Translations under genes and position numbers: made by a program
Shown here: piece by piece, positions 1-11,702 of the stretch
Layout of the letters: every line of letters begins with the position of its first letter
How positions within the stretch are numbered: the first letter of the stretch is position 1
Notes under the pieces: generated by a model
Databases searched by the model: none
The model's input: the letters and a program-made list of their open reading frames with translations, nothing else
Told to the model about the DNA's origin: nothing
Assembly (NCBI GenBank): GCA_013399855.1
Contig: VXAY01004988.1
Span: 532,848 to 596,847, forward strand
Length of the DNA stretch: 64,000 nucleotides
Origin: Oxyruncus cristatus
Taxonomy: Eukaryota; Chordata; Aves; Passeriformes; Cotingidae
Direction of reading: 5' to 3'

Positions 1-365
1 GCACACAGCTAAGACTTTGTCCAGTGTTTTATAGAGATTAATGGGGAAATGAGCTTTAAGGAGGGAATTGAAGGAGGACAATGAGGTTTGATTATACCTA
101 AGAGAGCACAGGAGGACATATCAAAAACATAAAAAGGGAGCAAAGACACACAGATTCTGAAACTGGTGGCACAGGGTTTCACATTGGTCTAGCTCAGCAG
201 TTTGCACAAGATGGTTTCAGCCTACTTTCCTTACTCCTATCTATCCAAGGAGTAAATACATAAATCTCAGTATTTGACACTAGGTTCTTTTTATATTCAG
301 TATGGGAAATGTACATTTCTAAGTTATGATTAATTCCAGACATCTTTGTTAAATTGAAATTATGA
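1..365. other. Noncoding flank, nothing recognised
   Basis: AT-rich DNA without a recognisable exon, RNA gene or repeat. The short minus-strand frame ending in this region is mostly an antisense reading of the CR1 fragment that starts near 366, so it should not be taken as a gene. Confidence 0.6.
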
Positions 366-560
366 AGAGTGGAGAGGCCCTGGCACAGGTTGCCCAGAGA
401 AGTTGTGGCTGCCCCATCCCTGGAAGGGTTCAAAGCCAGGTGGGATGAAGCTTGGAGCAACCTGGTCTACTGGAAGGTGTCCCTGCCCAAGGCAGGAGAG
501 TTGGAACTGGGTGATCTTTGAGATCCCTTCCAACCCAAACTACTCTATGATTATATGATT
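366..560 (+). mobile_element. CR1 LINE 3' end, truncated
   Basis: The stretch contains the CR1 3' block CTGGCACAGGTTGCCCAGAG, then a GCCCCATCCCTGGAAG block, a GGAGCAACCTGGTCTA block, GGAAGGTGTCCCTGCCC, and a CCCTTCCAACCCAAAC block, ending in a CTATGATTATATGATT terminus. This is the order seen in avian CR1 copies. CR1 is a non-LTR retrotransposon that copies itself by target-primed reverse transcription, and most copies are 5'-truncated. Only about 195 bases of noncoding 3' sequence remain, so the copy is dead. Small mismatches to the usual sequence suggest moderate age. Confidence 0.95.
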
Positions 561-3500
561 TCCAGCTACCTTTTTAGTCTTTCTTTATTTCAAGCAAATA
601 GGCCAAGAATTATTACGCTTATGTTAATTGTTATTATGTTTATGTTAATTTATGAAGGCAAATCTGTTCCTCCCAGTCATTCAGCTATTGTCATATTGCC
701 TATTTGATGGGGCAGAGTCATGGGTTTTTGGTTGGCTGCACATTAAACACTGTGAAGCACAGTTTCCAAGTTTTGAACTTGCCATAAGCAAGAGATCCAA
801 CTTCTGTTGCTGCCCCCAAAGGTTATTACAACATCCAGCAAGATGGAAAAATAATATTTTGTACCACAGCATATGTTGAATTCTACATCATCCTCAGAAG
901 AATTTACAGAATATAAAGGTAACTGCAAGCCTTTAGGGGTATAGCCTATCTAAATATTTATTTAACACACAAGATCCCCCTGACCGAATGAGTATGGAAA
1001 CCACTTACAGGAAACTCAACTGTTTATCCATGATCCTATCGGTAAGTTCTCAGTTTTCACGATAACAAAGTTTTTAAGCAAGTGAATGCTTCCTTAACTT
1101 CAAAGTAATTACTCTTACTTTTCAAGTTATACACAAAAGCTTAAAAGCTTAAAATCTTATGTCATTCACAGGTCCTCTCAGAAAGAGTAAGCATCACATT
1201 GAGCTTTACCTTGGAGACAATTCTCATAGAAAGTAGAATAAGATACAATTTCTTTCTGCATTGCTGGTTGAGCCCACAGTGGAGAAGTTGACTGCATGCT
1301 AAACTGCTCTAGTATAATATAAAGACTTCAAAATACTTTAGTTTTTTGACAGAACTCAAACACAACGTTTGTTGTCTTAGCCATCTGTGTTTCTGTAACT
1401 GGTTCCTATTTACACTTCAGTGTGTGTTTTCACACCTCTCCAGGACTTTAAATTTAGAGTCAATGGCCATGCCTAACACCATTCTGCTGCAGGAAGCCAC
1501 GTGCGTGTCCCAGAGGACAGATACTCTGAGCTCCTTGCAGAGATCCTTACGGCACCATAAAAAAATCTGGAGAAGAGTTCCAGGAGTGCAGTGAGATCAC
1601 TTACACACCTCCCAGAAATCACCTCTAAGTAGTGCTTGTCGAGCCCTTACCACACACTCCAGCTTCCTCCTGAAGAACACATCTCTAAAAGCATCTCACA
1701 AAAGACTCCTACCCTTTTCACTTCCTAGACAGCTTTACACACACACACAGCATTGTACCTTCCAGGACCCAACTCCCCTGCAGAAGAGAAGAATCTCAGA
1801 GTGACAAACTTTTACAAGGGCGAGACTGATTATGGATGTGTTTACAGCTGGAATAAAGCTTTGCATCAGCCCCCAGAAAGAGATGTCTGACAAATTTAGG
1901 GTAGCAACAAACTCCAGAGGCTTTTCTCTCTCCTTGACAGCTGTTTATTGACTTTTATGATCAAGTGCTCCCTGCTCAGGGGCCCCATGTGCCCACACTC
2001 TTGGCTGACTAGAGATTTTGTTTGCCAAAGAGCTCAGATTTGGTGGACAAGTAAAAAAGTCAAAGCCAAAACAGGAAACTGGTCAATGCTGGTTGACAGT
2101 CAGGATCACAAGTCTTCCAAAGTTAGAGTGAGAAGCAAGAAATAAGATGAAACTAAAATTTGTCCTGTAGATAAAATGTGCCATAGCAGGGTGTCAGTAC
2201 TGTGCCTGCAGGCCCACTCTGAGCTCCTAAATCGTCAGCTCCTGGATGATCCTGGATCTCTCCATCTAGATGTCTGCACAGAGGAGACAATGGGGTCACT
2301 TGGGATAAGATGCTTGAGAGAATTCGCAGATATTTTCACCAGAACATATTTGCCTAAGGCACACAGGAGCACTCCAGATAGAAATTTAAAGTGTTCCAAA
2401 GATTCTCTCCAGCAGTTCCTGCTGTACCTAGACCAAATGATAGGCATGGTTTGTACGCTTACATGTGTTAATTACCATTCTGAATGAGAAATCTGACCAT
2501 CCCAGAGATCTCTGAAGGAAGTCCTGCTGCAGAATTGGCCATTATACATAGATAAGAAACCTGTAAATGATCCACAGAATGTTACTGCAGATACACACAC
2601 GGTTTGGAGAATTTTTGACACTTAATGTAAGATAATCAATAATAATGCATCATGCACCTGCTAAAGAGGCACATGGCTGACTGTATAAGAGTTCAGCAGA
2701 ACAGTAGTTCAGGAAGTTTTTGCCAGTGTAGCTGAAGGATTTCTGCATGGACTCCTGCAACAGAAGCTGTCCATAATTTTTGAAGTTTTGATTTTTTTTT
2801 TTTTCTCCAGTATTGTACTTGTTTTCATACATTCAGAAAAAAAATAAAATTAAAGCTTCTTTAAACATGATTTCTCACTAGAGAAATGTGGGAAAGGATT
2901 CATGATGGATGACTGGAAAGAGTTGAAAATGAATAAAAGAACATAAAAGAGTGTAGGCAGTAGCTTTACCAAAGACCAACAGAAAATCTGAGTCCATGAG
3001 GGATTCAAGGGCATGAGCTCTGGTATAACTTTGTGGCTGGATGTGCAGTCAGTCTTGACAGAGGCAGGCAAGGCTTGGGCAGAGCAGAAAAGAGTTGTCT
3101 AAATGAGAAAAGGTAAATATTGGAGTTCTCTCCAATTATCAGACCTGAATTTGCTGAATCAGGGCCTTGCCTGTGAACACAAGTTTTGCAGAGAGATATT
3201 GCACAGACATTACATAGACAATGTAGTTAAAGGAGGAGCAGAAACACGGACTAGTCAAAGAAAACTGTGAAAAAGTATCTTTTGTCAGCCATGTCTGTGG
3301 GTCATCCCATGTTCATTCTGCTCTGAGAATTGAGCAGTTCAGAACAAAAAGTGCAGCTGTCAACTTACCTCAATGCAGAAACTTGTTGATGTTGTTTTAT
3401 GCTACACTTCACCTGTTTAGATATTTTAAAGCGATTCTTTGCTGCAAAGTTTTAATAATTCTGTCAGTAAATAAAATCTCAATCAGAGAGTAAAATGTCA

Positions 3501-6500
3501 TTATAAACATATTAATGAAGAAGGCCTTTAAAACATTACAAACCATTTCCATAAGTGCTATATACTGGAAGAAAACACAATGTCCCACTTTTTAAAAGAG
3601 GATAAAAAGACTTTTCCATGTAAAAATCTCACCTTTAGTTTTCAGAAAACATTAGATACACACAAATGTCTACATATTTGCTTAGACACACAGGAGCCCA
3701 TGATCCTAAATTTGACCACTCTTATGGAATTTTTTTAATTCATTTCAATAGATTTCCAATCTTACATAGTTCAGTCTGGCAGGACTTACAACTGCTACCT
3801 TTGATGTTTGGTCTTTAAAATCAACTTTTATATTGTAGGCTGAGTAGGGTCAGCAACATCTGTGATTCATAAAGTGCCAACAAAGAGGACTATGAATCTC
3901 ATGGAAGCCCCTTAGGCCTATTCTAATGATGAGTAATGAATAAGAGGTGCAGATTCCACACAAGGATGAACAAGGGGGTTGTGTACAACTGTAAATTGGA
4001 AAAGACCAGGAATGGGTAGAATTCATAGTATCTGCTAGAATGCTTGCAACACACATTCACAGACCAGAATATATTTGTAAGAGATGTTGGAGAAAGATAC
4101 CACTAACTGGGTAGTGGAAGAAAAGACCTTGCTTATTAAATTGAGAATAAAAGAGAAAATGTCTGATGTTAAATGTTTAAGACATGTAATTTGCCTTGAC
4201 TATGGCCTGCAGTCATTGCAGGAAACATGAGTAGAAAACTGGACTAATGTTGAAAGTAATTATATATTTCCTAGGGAGGAAAAAAGGATGCTGAAGGACT
4301 GCTTTTGGGGTGAAGAGCCAGCTGATGGAGATCAAAGCTGTTAAAGAACATGAGATCTAAAAAAGTCTTGCATGGTGGGCAGATGAAGCAAAAATGTTTT
4401 ACAGCATAACCCACGAATGGTCTCTATCTGAAATGATGAAAGTTCACTTTATTTTTTTGGGGAAACAGGCAAATTAATAGGGGAAAAGCACAGACTGCAC
4501 CAGAAAAATAATGGCAAAATCTGAAACAAGATAAAAGCACAGTGTCAGATTAACAGAAGCGACTGCTTATCACTTCTGTAATTTGCTATATTCATGTTTC
4601 AACTGCACTTCATGAAAGAAAAGGCTATTTAATGATTCAGGAAGGGGAGAGGGGCAATTGCACAACTATTTTCTATATATGACCTGAAGTGATAGGGCTG
4701 GAATGAGGTTGATTCTATGACCTACTGTCTGAATATTTCTGAAGCTTAAAACAAGAACCTGACAGGAGGATGAGGAGGAAGTTAACAGTCTGTAAGATAA
4801 TCAACAGTATGATTTCCTGTGTTTATTGGAAGGTTGGAGACAAAGAACTGAAAGCAATCGATGAATCTGAGAAATATAAATGTATGATTTTAATTCCTAT
4901 AAATATAATCACAGGGAAAAAATAAAAGCAAGATAAAACTGAATTGACTGGATCTTGGATCCAGTTCCAAAACAAAATGAGCAGTGCATTTCTGCTGAGA
5001 GTCACTTGGAGATATCTACGGTAAGTATATCCTCATTTAATCTAGTTGCAGTCACTCCATTTACAGCCAGTGAAAAGAAATGGACTTTTCTAGGACACAA
5101 TTCCTTTCATCATAATGAAGACATCTAAATTAGGCCAGATGAATTGCACTCAAGTGGTGACTATGTCATCCCAATGAATACAAAGGAAGTTTAAATACCT
5201 GCCTCATATGTTGATATCTATATTTGTAGACATTTCAGGTCGGGTGATATGAATCTCATTCTAAGACTTTATTTAGAGTGGCACAGGAGGGCAGTAGTCA
5301 CAAGGTACAGTAAAGAAAAGGCATTGGCTAAGAAAGGATTCTTAAAATAAGACAGCCAGACACAAATACTCAGATTCAAGCGTTGGTATGAAGCTGTCAC
5401 ATAACAAAACTGAGTCACAGTTTCTCTCTCAGAAGAGTTTCTCTCTAAGGTATGGACTTCGAGCAGAAAATAAATATTAAGTGTTGAAACGTGTTCAGGT
5501 AAAAAAAAAAAATTTCAATTTCTTATAAAGTGTATGCTAAATTATGTATGCAGTAAAAATAAAACAAAGGGAGAAACTACACTGCATCATAAGCTTTGCA
5601 CTTTGGCAGAAATGTTCACTTTATCATCTATGTTGGCACTAGCAAAATTATATCAGTATCTTCAAAAAGACCTGAGAAACAGCTGGGTAGTTAAAAACAT
5701 GAGCAAAAGACCAATTATTTTTGATATTTTCGGACCTAATGACAGTCACCAAGGCAAAACTCAGAACTGTGTGAGCTGGGATTGGATCCATGTTGCAATT
5801 TTTTTCCTCAGTATCCTTCCCAGAAGAAACTGTGGTACAAAGAGATGAAAACAGCCCTGGTAGTTAGAGTGGTAATATTATTGAGACCGAATACTAGAGA
5901 ACATATGGAGTGTATTGAGTATATGTACTTTTTTAAGTCTTTCTGTGTATTCCAAGAATCACAAAATAGACATTGAATAAAGAAAAGAAGCTCTGCTGGG
6001 AGAACAAATATTTAATTCTTTAAAAGAATGAGCAGACTCTAAGCAAAAAATCTGGAAGATTGTAAGGAGTTGTGGGCTTTTAATTATAATGAGGCTTCAG
6101 CTCCTGAATGTCTTTAAAAGAAGTATGTCTGGAGATACACACCTGCTTTTGACTTGTAAAGAGTTTGCCTCTGTCAGCTCTCCTTAAAGCTCATTTTCAT
6201 CAGGCCTTCCATAAGCTCATATTCACCAACCATCTGGTTGGTATAACACAACTTGAAATGGATTAACTTAATTTAAATTAATTCTTTCCCTTCTTGGTCC
6301 AACCTTTCCCACCCCCTGCCAGGATCTTCTTTAGAGGGTACATGTCAAGCACAGGAAATCCATCAGTGGGGAAGGCACAGCTTCCTAACTCAATCTTTCG
6401 GTCTGTATAACTTCTCTTTCTCCATCTCCCTCTCTCTCTTGTCCCAAGATGTAAAGCTCAGCTTTTTCAAAAGACAAGCAGCCAGCACGTAGCAAAGAGA

Positions 6501-7296
6501 TCTGGGAAAAGAGTGTTTAGCTGTCAGACTCATTCTAGTACAGTCCTACTTTATTTGTTATTATTATATTAGGGAAAAAAAAGAGATGCACTTAAAATTT
6601 CTTTAATGGGAAAGGTTTGCAACAGAAAACTAATACCACAGGACTTAAGACCTTGAAAATTGAAGTGTAGAAAACACATTAACATGTGCCTGTGGAGTGG
6701 TCCTCCTCTGGCAATGAGAACAATTCAGTGCTGCAGTAAGTAAAACCAGATTATTTCTGTGGGTAGTCTTTATTGCAAATGTCTTCTCTTGTTTTGCTAT
6801 TAAATAGTTTACAATTGGTTGTGGTACTCCACAACTCTGTTATGTTTATTATTCATAAGACTTTGCCAAACAAATGCACTTTTAAGTAATTTCCAAGCTC
6901 TGAATCATTTGCTAATTGCTTCTCAGAGGCTGCACTACAAAACCAGTCTGTCACATTCTGATATTAAAGGAACTTATTCTACACTGGACTTGGGATCAAG
7001 CCACAGTCACTCATCTTAGTACATTTTATTATGCTGGTTGCTCACACATTTTTTGAGACTTGATTAGGTAACAAATGTTAAAAACAAGGAAAAAGAAAGA
7101 AAAATGAATAAGAAATAAAACATTTTGCTTTTTAAAAAAATAAATGTTGATTTAATAACATCTTAGAATTCAAGAACCTTTTTGCAACTTGAAAACGCAT
7201 GTTCCGATGCAGACAAATGACTAACAAAACCTTATGAATCAGATAAATTACTTCTCTTTCCCATAATGAATTCAGAAACCATGGGAAACTAGAGCC
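561..7296. other. Long noncoding stretch
   Basis: I see no supported gene in these 6.7 kb. Minor landmarks are a T run near 2790-2803, a short CA run near 1737-1750, a doubled AAAGCTT motif near 1135-1152, and an A run near 5502-5513. Open frames at 1346-1594, 2176-2487 and 5534-5848 are short, have no recognised domain, and lack a convincing promoter or splice framework. They are best treated as chance. Confidence 0.55.
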
Positions 7297-7992
7297 CTAT
7301 TTCACTTTGATCTGGGAAAGTGTAAGATAGACAAGCTGAAAAACTTGCAGCTCCAAAAATAAAACCTGCACAGAGAAAGAGATGCAAGATGCAAGTAGAG
7401 TGAAAGGAGTGAGGACTCGTTCTACAATTCTATTTTGACTTACCAGCTTCATTTTGAGGATGAGGCAGATTTCTTTATGGAGCAATAAATTACATGGAAC
7501 AACAAAACAGGAGACAGAGGCACCGTGATGAGGGGAGTAGAACAAAGAGAAGGAAAGTATTATAAGAGACACAAACAAAATGTAGTGTGAGGGGAAAGCC
7601 TGCAGTGTAGGAGACAAGCTGGATGAGGTCTGCTGGCCAGCCAGGAACGGAGTGTGGCAGCCAAGATATCCTACCTGTTGATGATGACAGACCACCAGGT
7701 ATTTCCTGAGAGCCAGTACCCTAGGTCCCTCTGCTGTAAAAACTTGAGGTAATGATGTGTCACCCAGGGTGATGGTCAGGTGGTGGGAAATGCAAATGTA
7801 ACTGCAGAAACAATACCCTATATTTTCTTTGGAATTGTCATCACTGCTCCTGGATCCATAGTCTGCTGCTCGTTTGTCCAGGCTGCTCATTTTTTGGGTG
7901 CTCAGCTCCCCACGTGTCAGCCGTCCAAGGTTTCTTTCCCTGGGACAGTGGTAAATGTGGCGTAGAGGGAAAATTAGTGCACATGACCTCAA
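7297..7992 (-). other. Unexplained 231-codon open frame
   Basis: A minus-strand frame of 231 codons starts with ATG at 7992 and stays open to 7297. I recognise no domain. The predicted protein has a polar N-terminal part (around residues 35-60) and a hydrophobic, Leu/Ile/Phe/Ser-rich stretch around residues 130-165 that could be membrane-like but may only reflect pyrimidine-rich DNA. The underlying sequence (about 7600-7960) is more GC-rich than its surroundings, which lowers stop frequency. There is no recognised repeat, polyA tail or splice pattern. It could be a chance frame, a fragment of an old transposon or retroposed gene, or a lineage-specific gene. I favour chance or an old repeat. 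Confidence 0.2.
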
Positions 7993-9429
7993 GCAGCGTT
8001 TTAAAAATTACACAGTGTTCTTCCTGTCATTGGTTTAATATTGTTAATTTGTGCAAAACACCAGTCTGAAATAATTGTTTTTTTCTCATTATTCCTAAAT
8101 CCTTTTATTAACTACTTAATAATTTCTGGTTAATTCCAAAGTCTTTGTACTGTTTTACTACCATGCCCCAAAGAGCTATACTTAAATGGATTCATTCATT
8201 CCATGATCTCTCCAAAGGTAATTAAAATTTCAAGTAGCTCAGTAGGTCACAGCAAAGGTTTTTGTGATATGGAATGGTTGAACAGTAAAAACTTTTGTTT
8301 ATGAAACTGTCATTATTTTCTTACTGAAAGAAATGATTCAATGAGTCAAAATGCATGGACAGATGGGCCATCTGACCATATTGTTTTCATCAGATCCACC
8401 CTGAAGCAAGAAGAGAAAAGCTAATGGGTCATATAAAATGGAACAGTAAAGTCACACAAATGCAAGCAACATTTCTCTGTCTTTTAAGCCATTAATATTG
8501 AATACCGTAATGTATCAGTTCATATTTTTGCTTCAACCCATTCAGAATCAAATCTTCCCCTCACTCGCTTTGAACGAAGTAAAGTTGCTTTGTTTTTTGG
8601 GATGCTCATGGATTATCAAATGATCTATAGAAGAATAAAATAGGTTGGAATAAAAAATATATATTGAATAATGAATAAAATATTTTGAACTAAGTAATGT
8701 GAATCTTTTTAAAACCAAAAGTTTTAAAAGCTATGAATTCCTATACCAAGGATTTCAGAGTATGACAGTAGTTAAATGATTTTATATTTTCTTGATGCAG
8801 AAGAATAAATGTCTATGGATTGAAACTCCAAATGTTGATGATAATGTTCCTTCAAAAAGTGATTGCAGTGAAAGCGGAAAAAAATAAAGTAGTACACTGT
8901 GATTTTCATATCACAGATTGTATTTTGTGCATTGTGCATGTTTGTGCCCATGCACTCATATTAATATGGAACTATGTCATGAAAGAGTTTTGGTTCGCAT
9001 TCTGTCTTCAATGATGATATCTCTGTTCTCAAATCCATTGAATATCAATTTGTAAATTTTGTTCACAAGTTTTAGTTCAGTTTGGAAATGAATATCTCTT
9101 ATTTCAGATTTTCCAGGAGGTTACATGTCACTGTTGTAACTGTAAGCCAAGGCTGACCATCAGATATTAATTCTTCTGAGGTTTTTCTTTTCTGTCTCTC
9201 TCACCTTTTGTAAGTACAAAACCCACCCGTTGTAACTGATTATTTTTTAAAATGGTAGCCATTCATGGGGCAACAGAAGTTTAATTTATTGGACAAAATA
9301 TAAAATAAAATACATTTTCAGCCTTCACCAAGAAACCACTCGGATACCTTATATTCTTTTCAGCACATTGTATGATTTTATAGTTTAAGTATCTAAATAA
9401 TAAGATATAAGATTTCTCAATAAGCACAT
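7993..9429. other. Noncoding AT-rich stretch
   Basis: No gene, RNA or repeat is recognisable. The DNA is strongly AT-rich, with scattered short A/T runs. Confidence 0.55.
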
Positions 9430-9740
9430 CTTCCACTATCCCAGGTTGCTCCAAGCACCATCCAACTTAGCCTTGAACACATCCAGGGATCCAGGGGCAG
9501 CCACAGCTTCTCTGGGCAACCTGTGCCAGGGCCTCGCCTCCCTCACAGGGAAGAACTTCTTCCTAATATCTGACCAAACCCTGCCCTCTGACAGTTTGAA
9601 GCCATTCCCCCTTGTTCTGCCACTCCAGGCCCTTGTGAAATATCCCTCTCCTGCTCTCTTGGTACAACCCTTTAGGTACTGGAAGGTGCTAAAAGGTCTC
9701 CCTGGAGGTGAACAACCCCAGCTCTCCCAGCCTGTGAGGC
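9430..9740 (-). mobile_element. CR1 LINE fragment, minus strand, lacks 3' terminus
   Basis: Read on the plus strand this is reverse-complement CR1: TCCCAGGTTGCTCCAAGC, then a GGCAGCCACAGCTTCTCTGG block, GGCAACCTGTGCCAGGGC, a GAAGAACTTCTTCCTAATAT block, and the more internal CCCTTGTTCTGCCACTCC and GAACAACCCCAGCTCTCCCA segments. It reaches further into the 3' region than most copies here (about 310 bases). The last ~90 bases, including the ATTCTATGAT-type terminus expected at the left edge, are absent, so the 3' end was lost after insertion. The plus-strand 149-codon frame at 9446-9895 is an antisense reading of this element. Confidence 0.95.
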
Positions 9741-10749
9741 TCTATGTAACATGCAGATGTGCATATGAGCCCAGGAAGCAAACAAGGAACTTGGTGATGT
9801 ACTGGGATAAAAACACACTCAGACAAACTGGGAGGACAGAGGATTACCATCAGGTGTGTTCCTCTAATTTGCATGGCTCATGTGGAAGGATATGATGCAC
9901 AGTGAACATTGCTAAGGACTTCTTGTCATGTTAGGAAAGTTACTCGCTCATTTTGGGTCTCAGTTCATGTATAGAAACAACTATCAGCTTTTTTCTATTG
10001 CGTGTATTTTTATTGAGTGTCTTTAATTTAGGACTGGTCTTTGTTATGTGTTGTCTTACTGTCATTTCCTAAAGAATTCTCTACTTGCTACAAACCCATG
10101 CAGAAGTACAAAACACCAAAATAATGAAAATAAATAAGTTTTTTTTTTTAATCGCGACCACCAGTGATAGACAGATTTTAAACACACATTTTAAATTTGT
10201 TCAGATATTCCAGTTTCAGTGCTCAGAGGTTTTATCAGCATTCCCAGACATTGCTTCGCTGTACTGCAAAAATAAAAGTCACGTTCTGCTGAATGACTGT
10301 GAGAATATTCTATGACACAATAGCAAAGGAGAATGTTAAACTTTGCATTTTCAGACTCCAGCAAACTGATACTTTAGTAAAATGGTATCAGTAGTAAAGG
10401 AAACTCCGAGGGCCCCTTCAGCAGCCACAAAAGGGCCTTTGAAAAGACTTCAGTAATTGTCTGCAAAGAACTGTGTGATCATTAACTGTTAACCTGAAAC
10501 TTCAGTAATGTTTTATTTTACCCATGAGTGCCTTTTTCACTTGCAGAGTGAGCTCTGCTATATCGTCAATCTTCCCAGAAAAATCCCCTCAGCTTTGCTG
10601 GTGCTGCAGTATGAAGCAACCTGCTCTCTGGCCAAACATTGCCTGGCAGGTTGCTGGCACAAGCAGAAAGTAGTATCATAAAATAATCACTTATGCCATG
10701 TAACTGGAAGGATTTCCAACAATTAATATGGGGGGTTTGTTGCTAAATC
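9741..10749. other. Noncoding AT-rich stretch
   Basis: I see no gene or repeat here. The open frame at 10085-10315 contains homopolymer runs and no recognisable domain. Confidence 0.5.
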
Positions 10750-10756
10750 ACATGGA

Positions 10757-10793
10757 GAAAAAAAAAAAAAACAAACAAAAAAACAAAACAACC
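10757..10793. repeat. A-rich (A)n/(CAAA)n tract
   Basis: A run of adenines passes into CAAA-type units before CAACCTGCAG. It is low-complexity sequence. No adjacent retroposed body is recognisable, so it is either a slippage product or the tail of an unrecognised insertion. Confidence 0.85.
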
Positions 10794-11499
10794 TGCAGAT
10801 GACTTTTAAACCAAGTCTGAAGAAAAATGATAGCTTGTTAAGTTGTGCTGTAGAGTTATCCCTCAGATTTCACATGGATTTATCACACTGTATAACAAGG
10901 TGGAACTCTAAGTTGTGTCCTGGAAACATTACAGACAGGTTAGCAGGTTACAGACAGCCAACACAAATACAGGCAAATATACATAAGGAAACTGGCTTTG
11001 TTACGGGAGTTTTATTTTTCCCATTAACACTGCTAGGTGTGGCAATTCCCTCCATTTTTACTACAGGACTAATTAGCTTAAATGAGCAACATATTTAGGC
11101 AATAGCATTGCTGTTAGCTCAGGAGCTGGCACATCTACAGGAAATGTGATTATCTGTTTGTGTATGTGCTCCCTGTATCACAGATAACTATGCCCTTGTC
11201 ACACACTATATAATCATGTCCTTTTTAACCTAAGGGTGGTAAGCATGGGCTTTGCTGTCTCTTATGCAGAAGTTACAGAAGAAATGTAGATTCCCACATA
11301 AAAATGTCCCCCAGCACTGTCACATTAATTAAAATGGATAAATAAAGTCATTACCAGTTGTCTTATAGACCAAGAGGAAGGAAGGGTTCTATATGAAACA
11401 GTTTGGGGGAAAATACAGATGAGTTACTTGAACTCAGGTTTCATAAAAATATGAAATGTTGACCCAAATTTAGGATTAGGGGGGTACCCAGGATGGATA
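10794..11499. other. Noncoding stretch
   Basis: The 99-codon plus-strand frame at 10799-11098 shows no recognised domain. I see no RNA gene or repeat. Confidence 0.5.
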
Positions 11500-11702
11500 T
11501 CTTCCTTGTTTGTTTGTGTTTGTTTGTTTGTTTGTGTTTGGTTTTGGGGGGGTTTGTTTGGTGCGCTTTTTTTTATTATTTTTTTTGGTTACTTGGTTGG
11601 TTGTGGGTTTTTTTGATTTTGGTGTGGTTTTTTGTTTTTTTGGTTGGTTGGTTGGTTGGTTGGTTTGGTTTGGGGTTTTTTTGTTGTTTTGCTTTTGTTT
11701 CT
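11500..11702 (+). repeat. T/G-rich strand-asymmetric low-complexity tract
   Basis: About 200 bases of the plus strand consist almost entirely of T and G: TTTG units first, a G7 run, T runs, then GGTT units repeated six times near 11641-11663, and more GGTTT. A and C are nearly absent. The phenylalanine/valine/tryptophan-rich open frames here (11493-11834 and 11510-11704) are artefacts of this composition. The mixture of period-4 units (TTTG, GGTT) points to slippage expansion of a T-rich seed. Confidence 0.9.

Noticed and set aside
9446..9895. 149-codon plus-strand frame
   Set aside because: It is an antisense reading of a CR1 3' fragment plus flanking DNA; the same peptide words recur at other CR1 copies.
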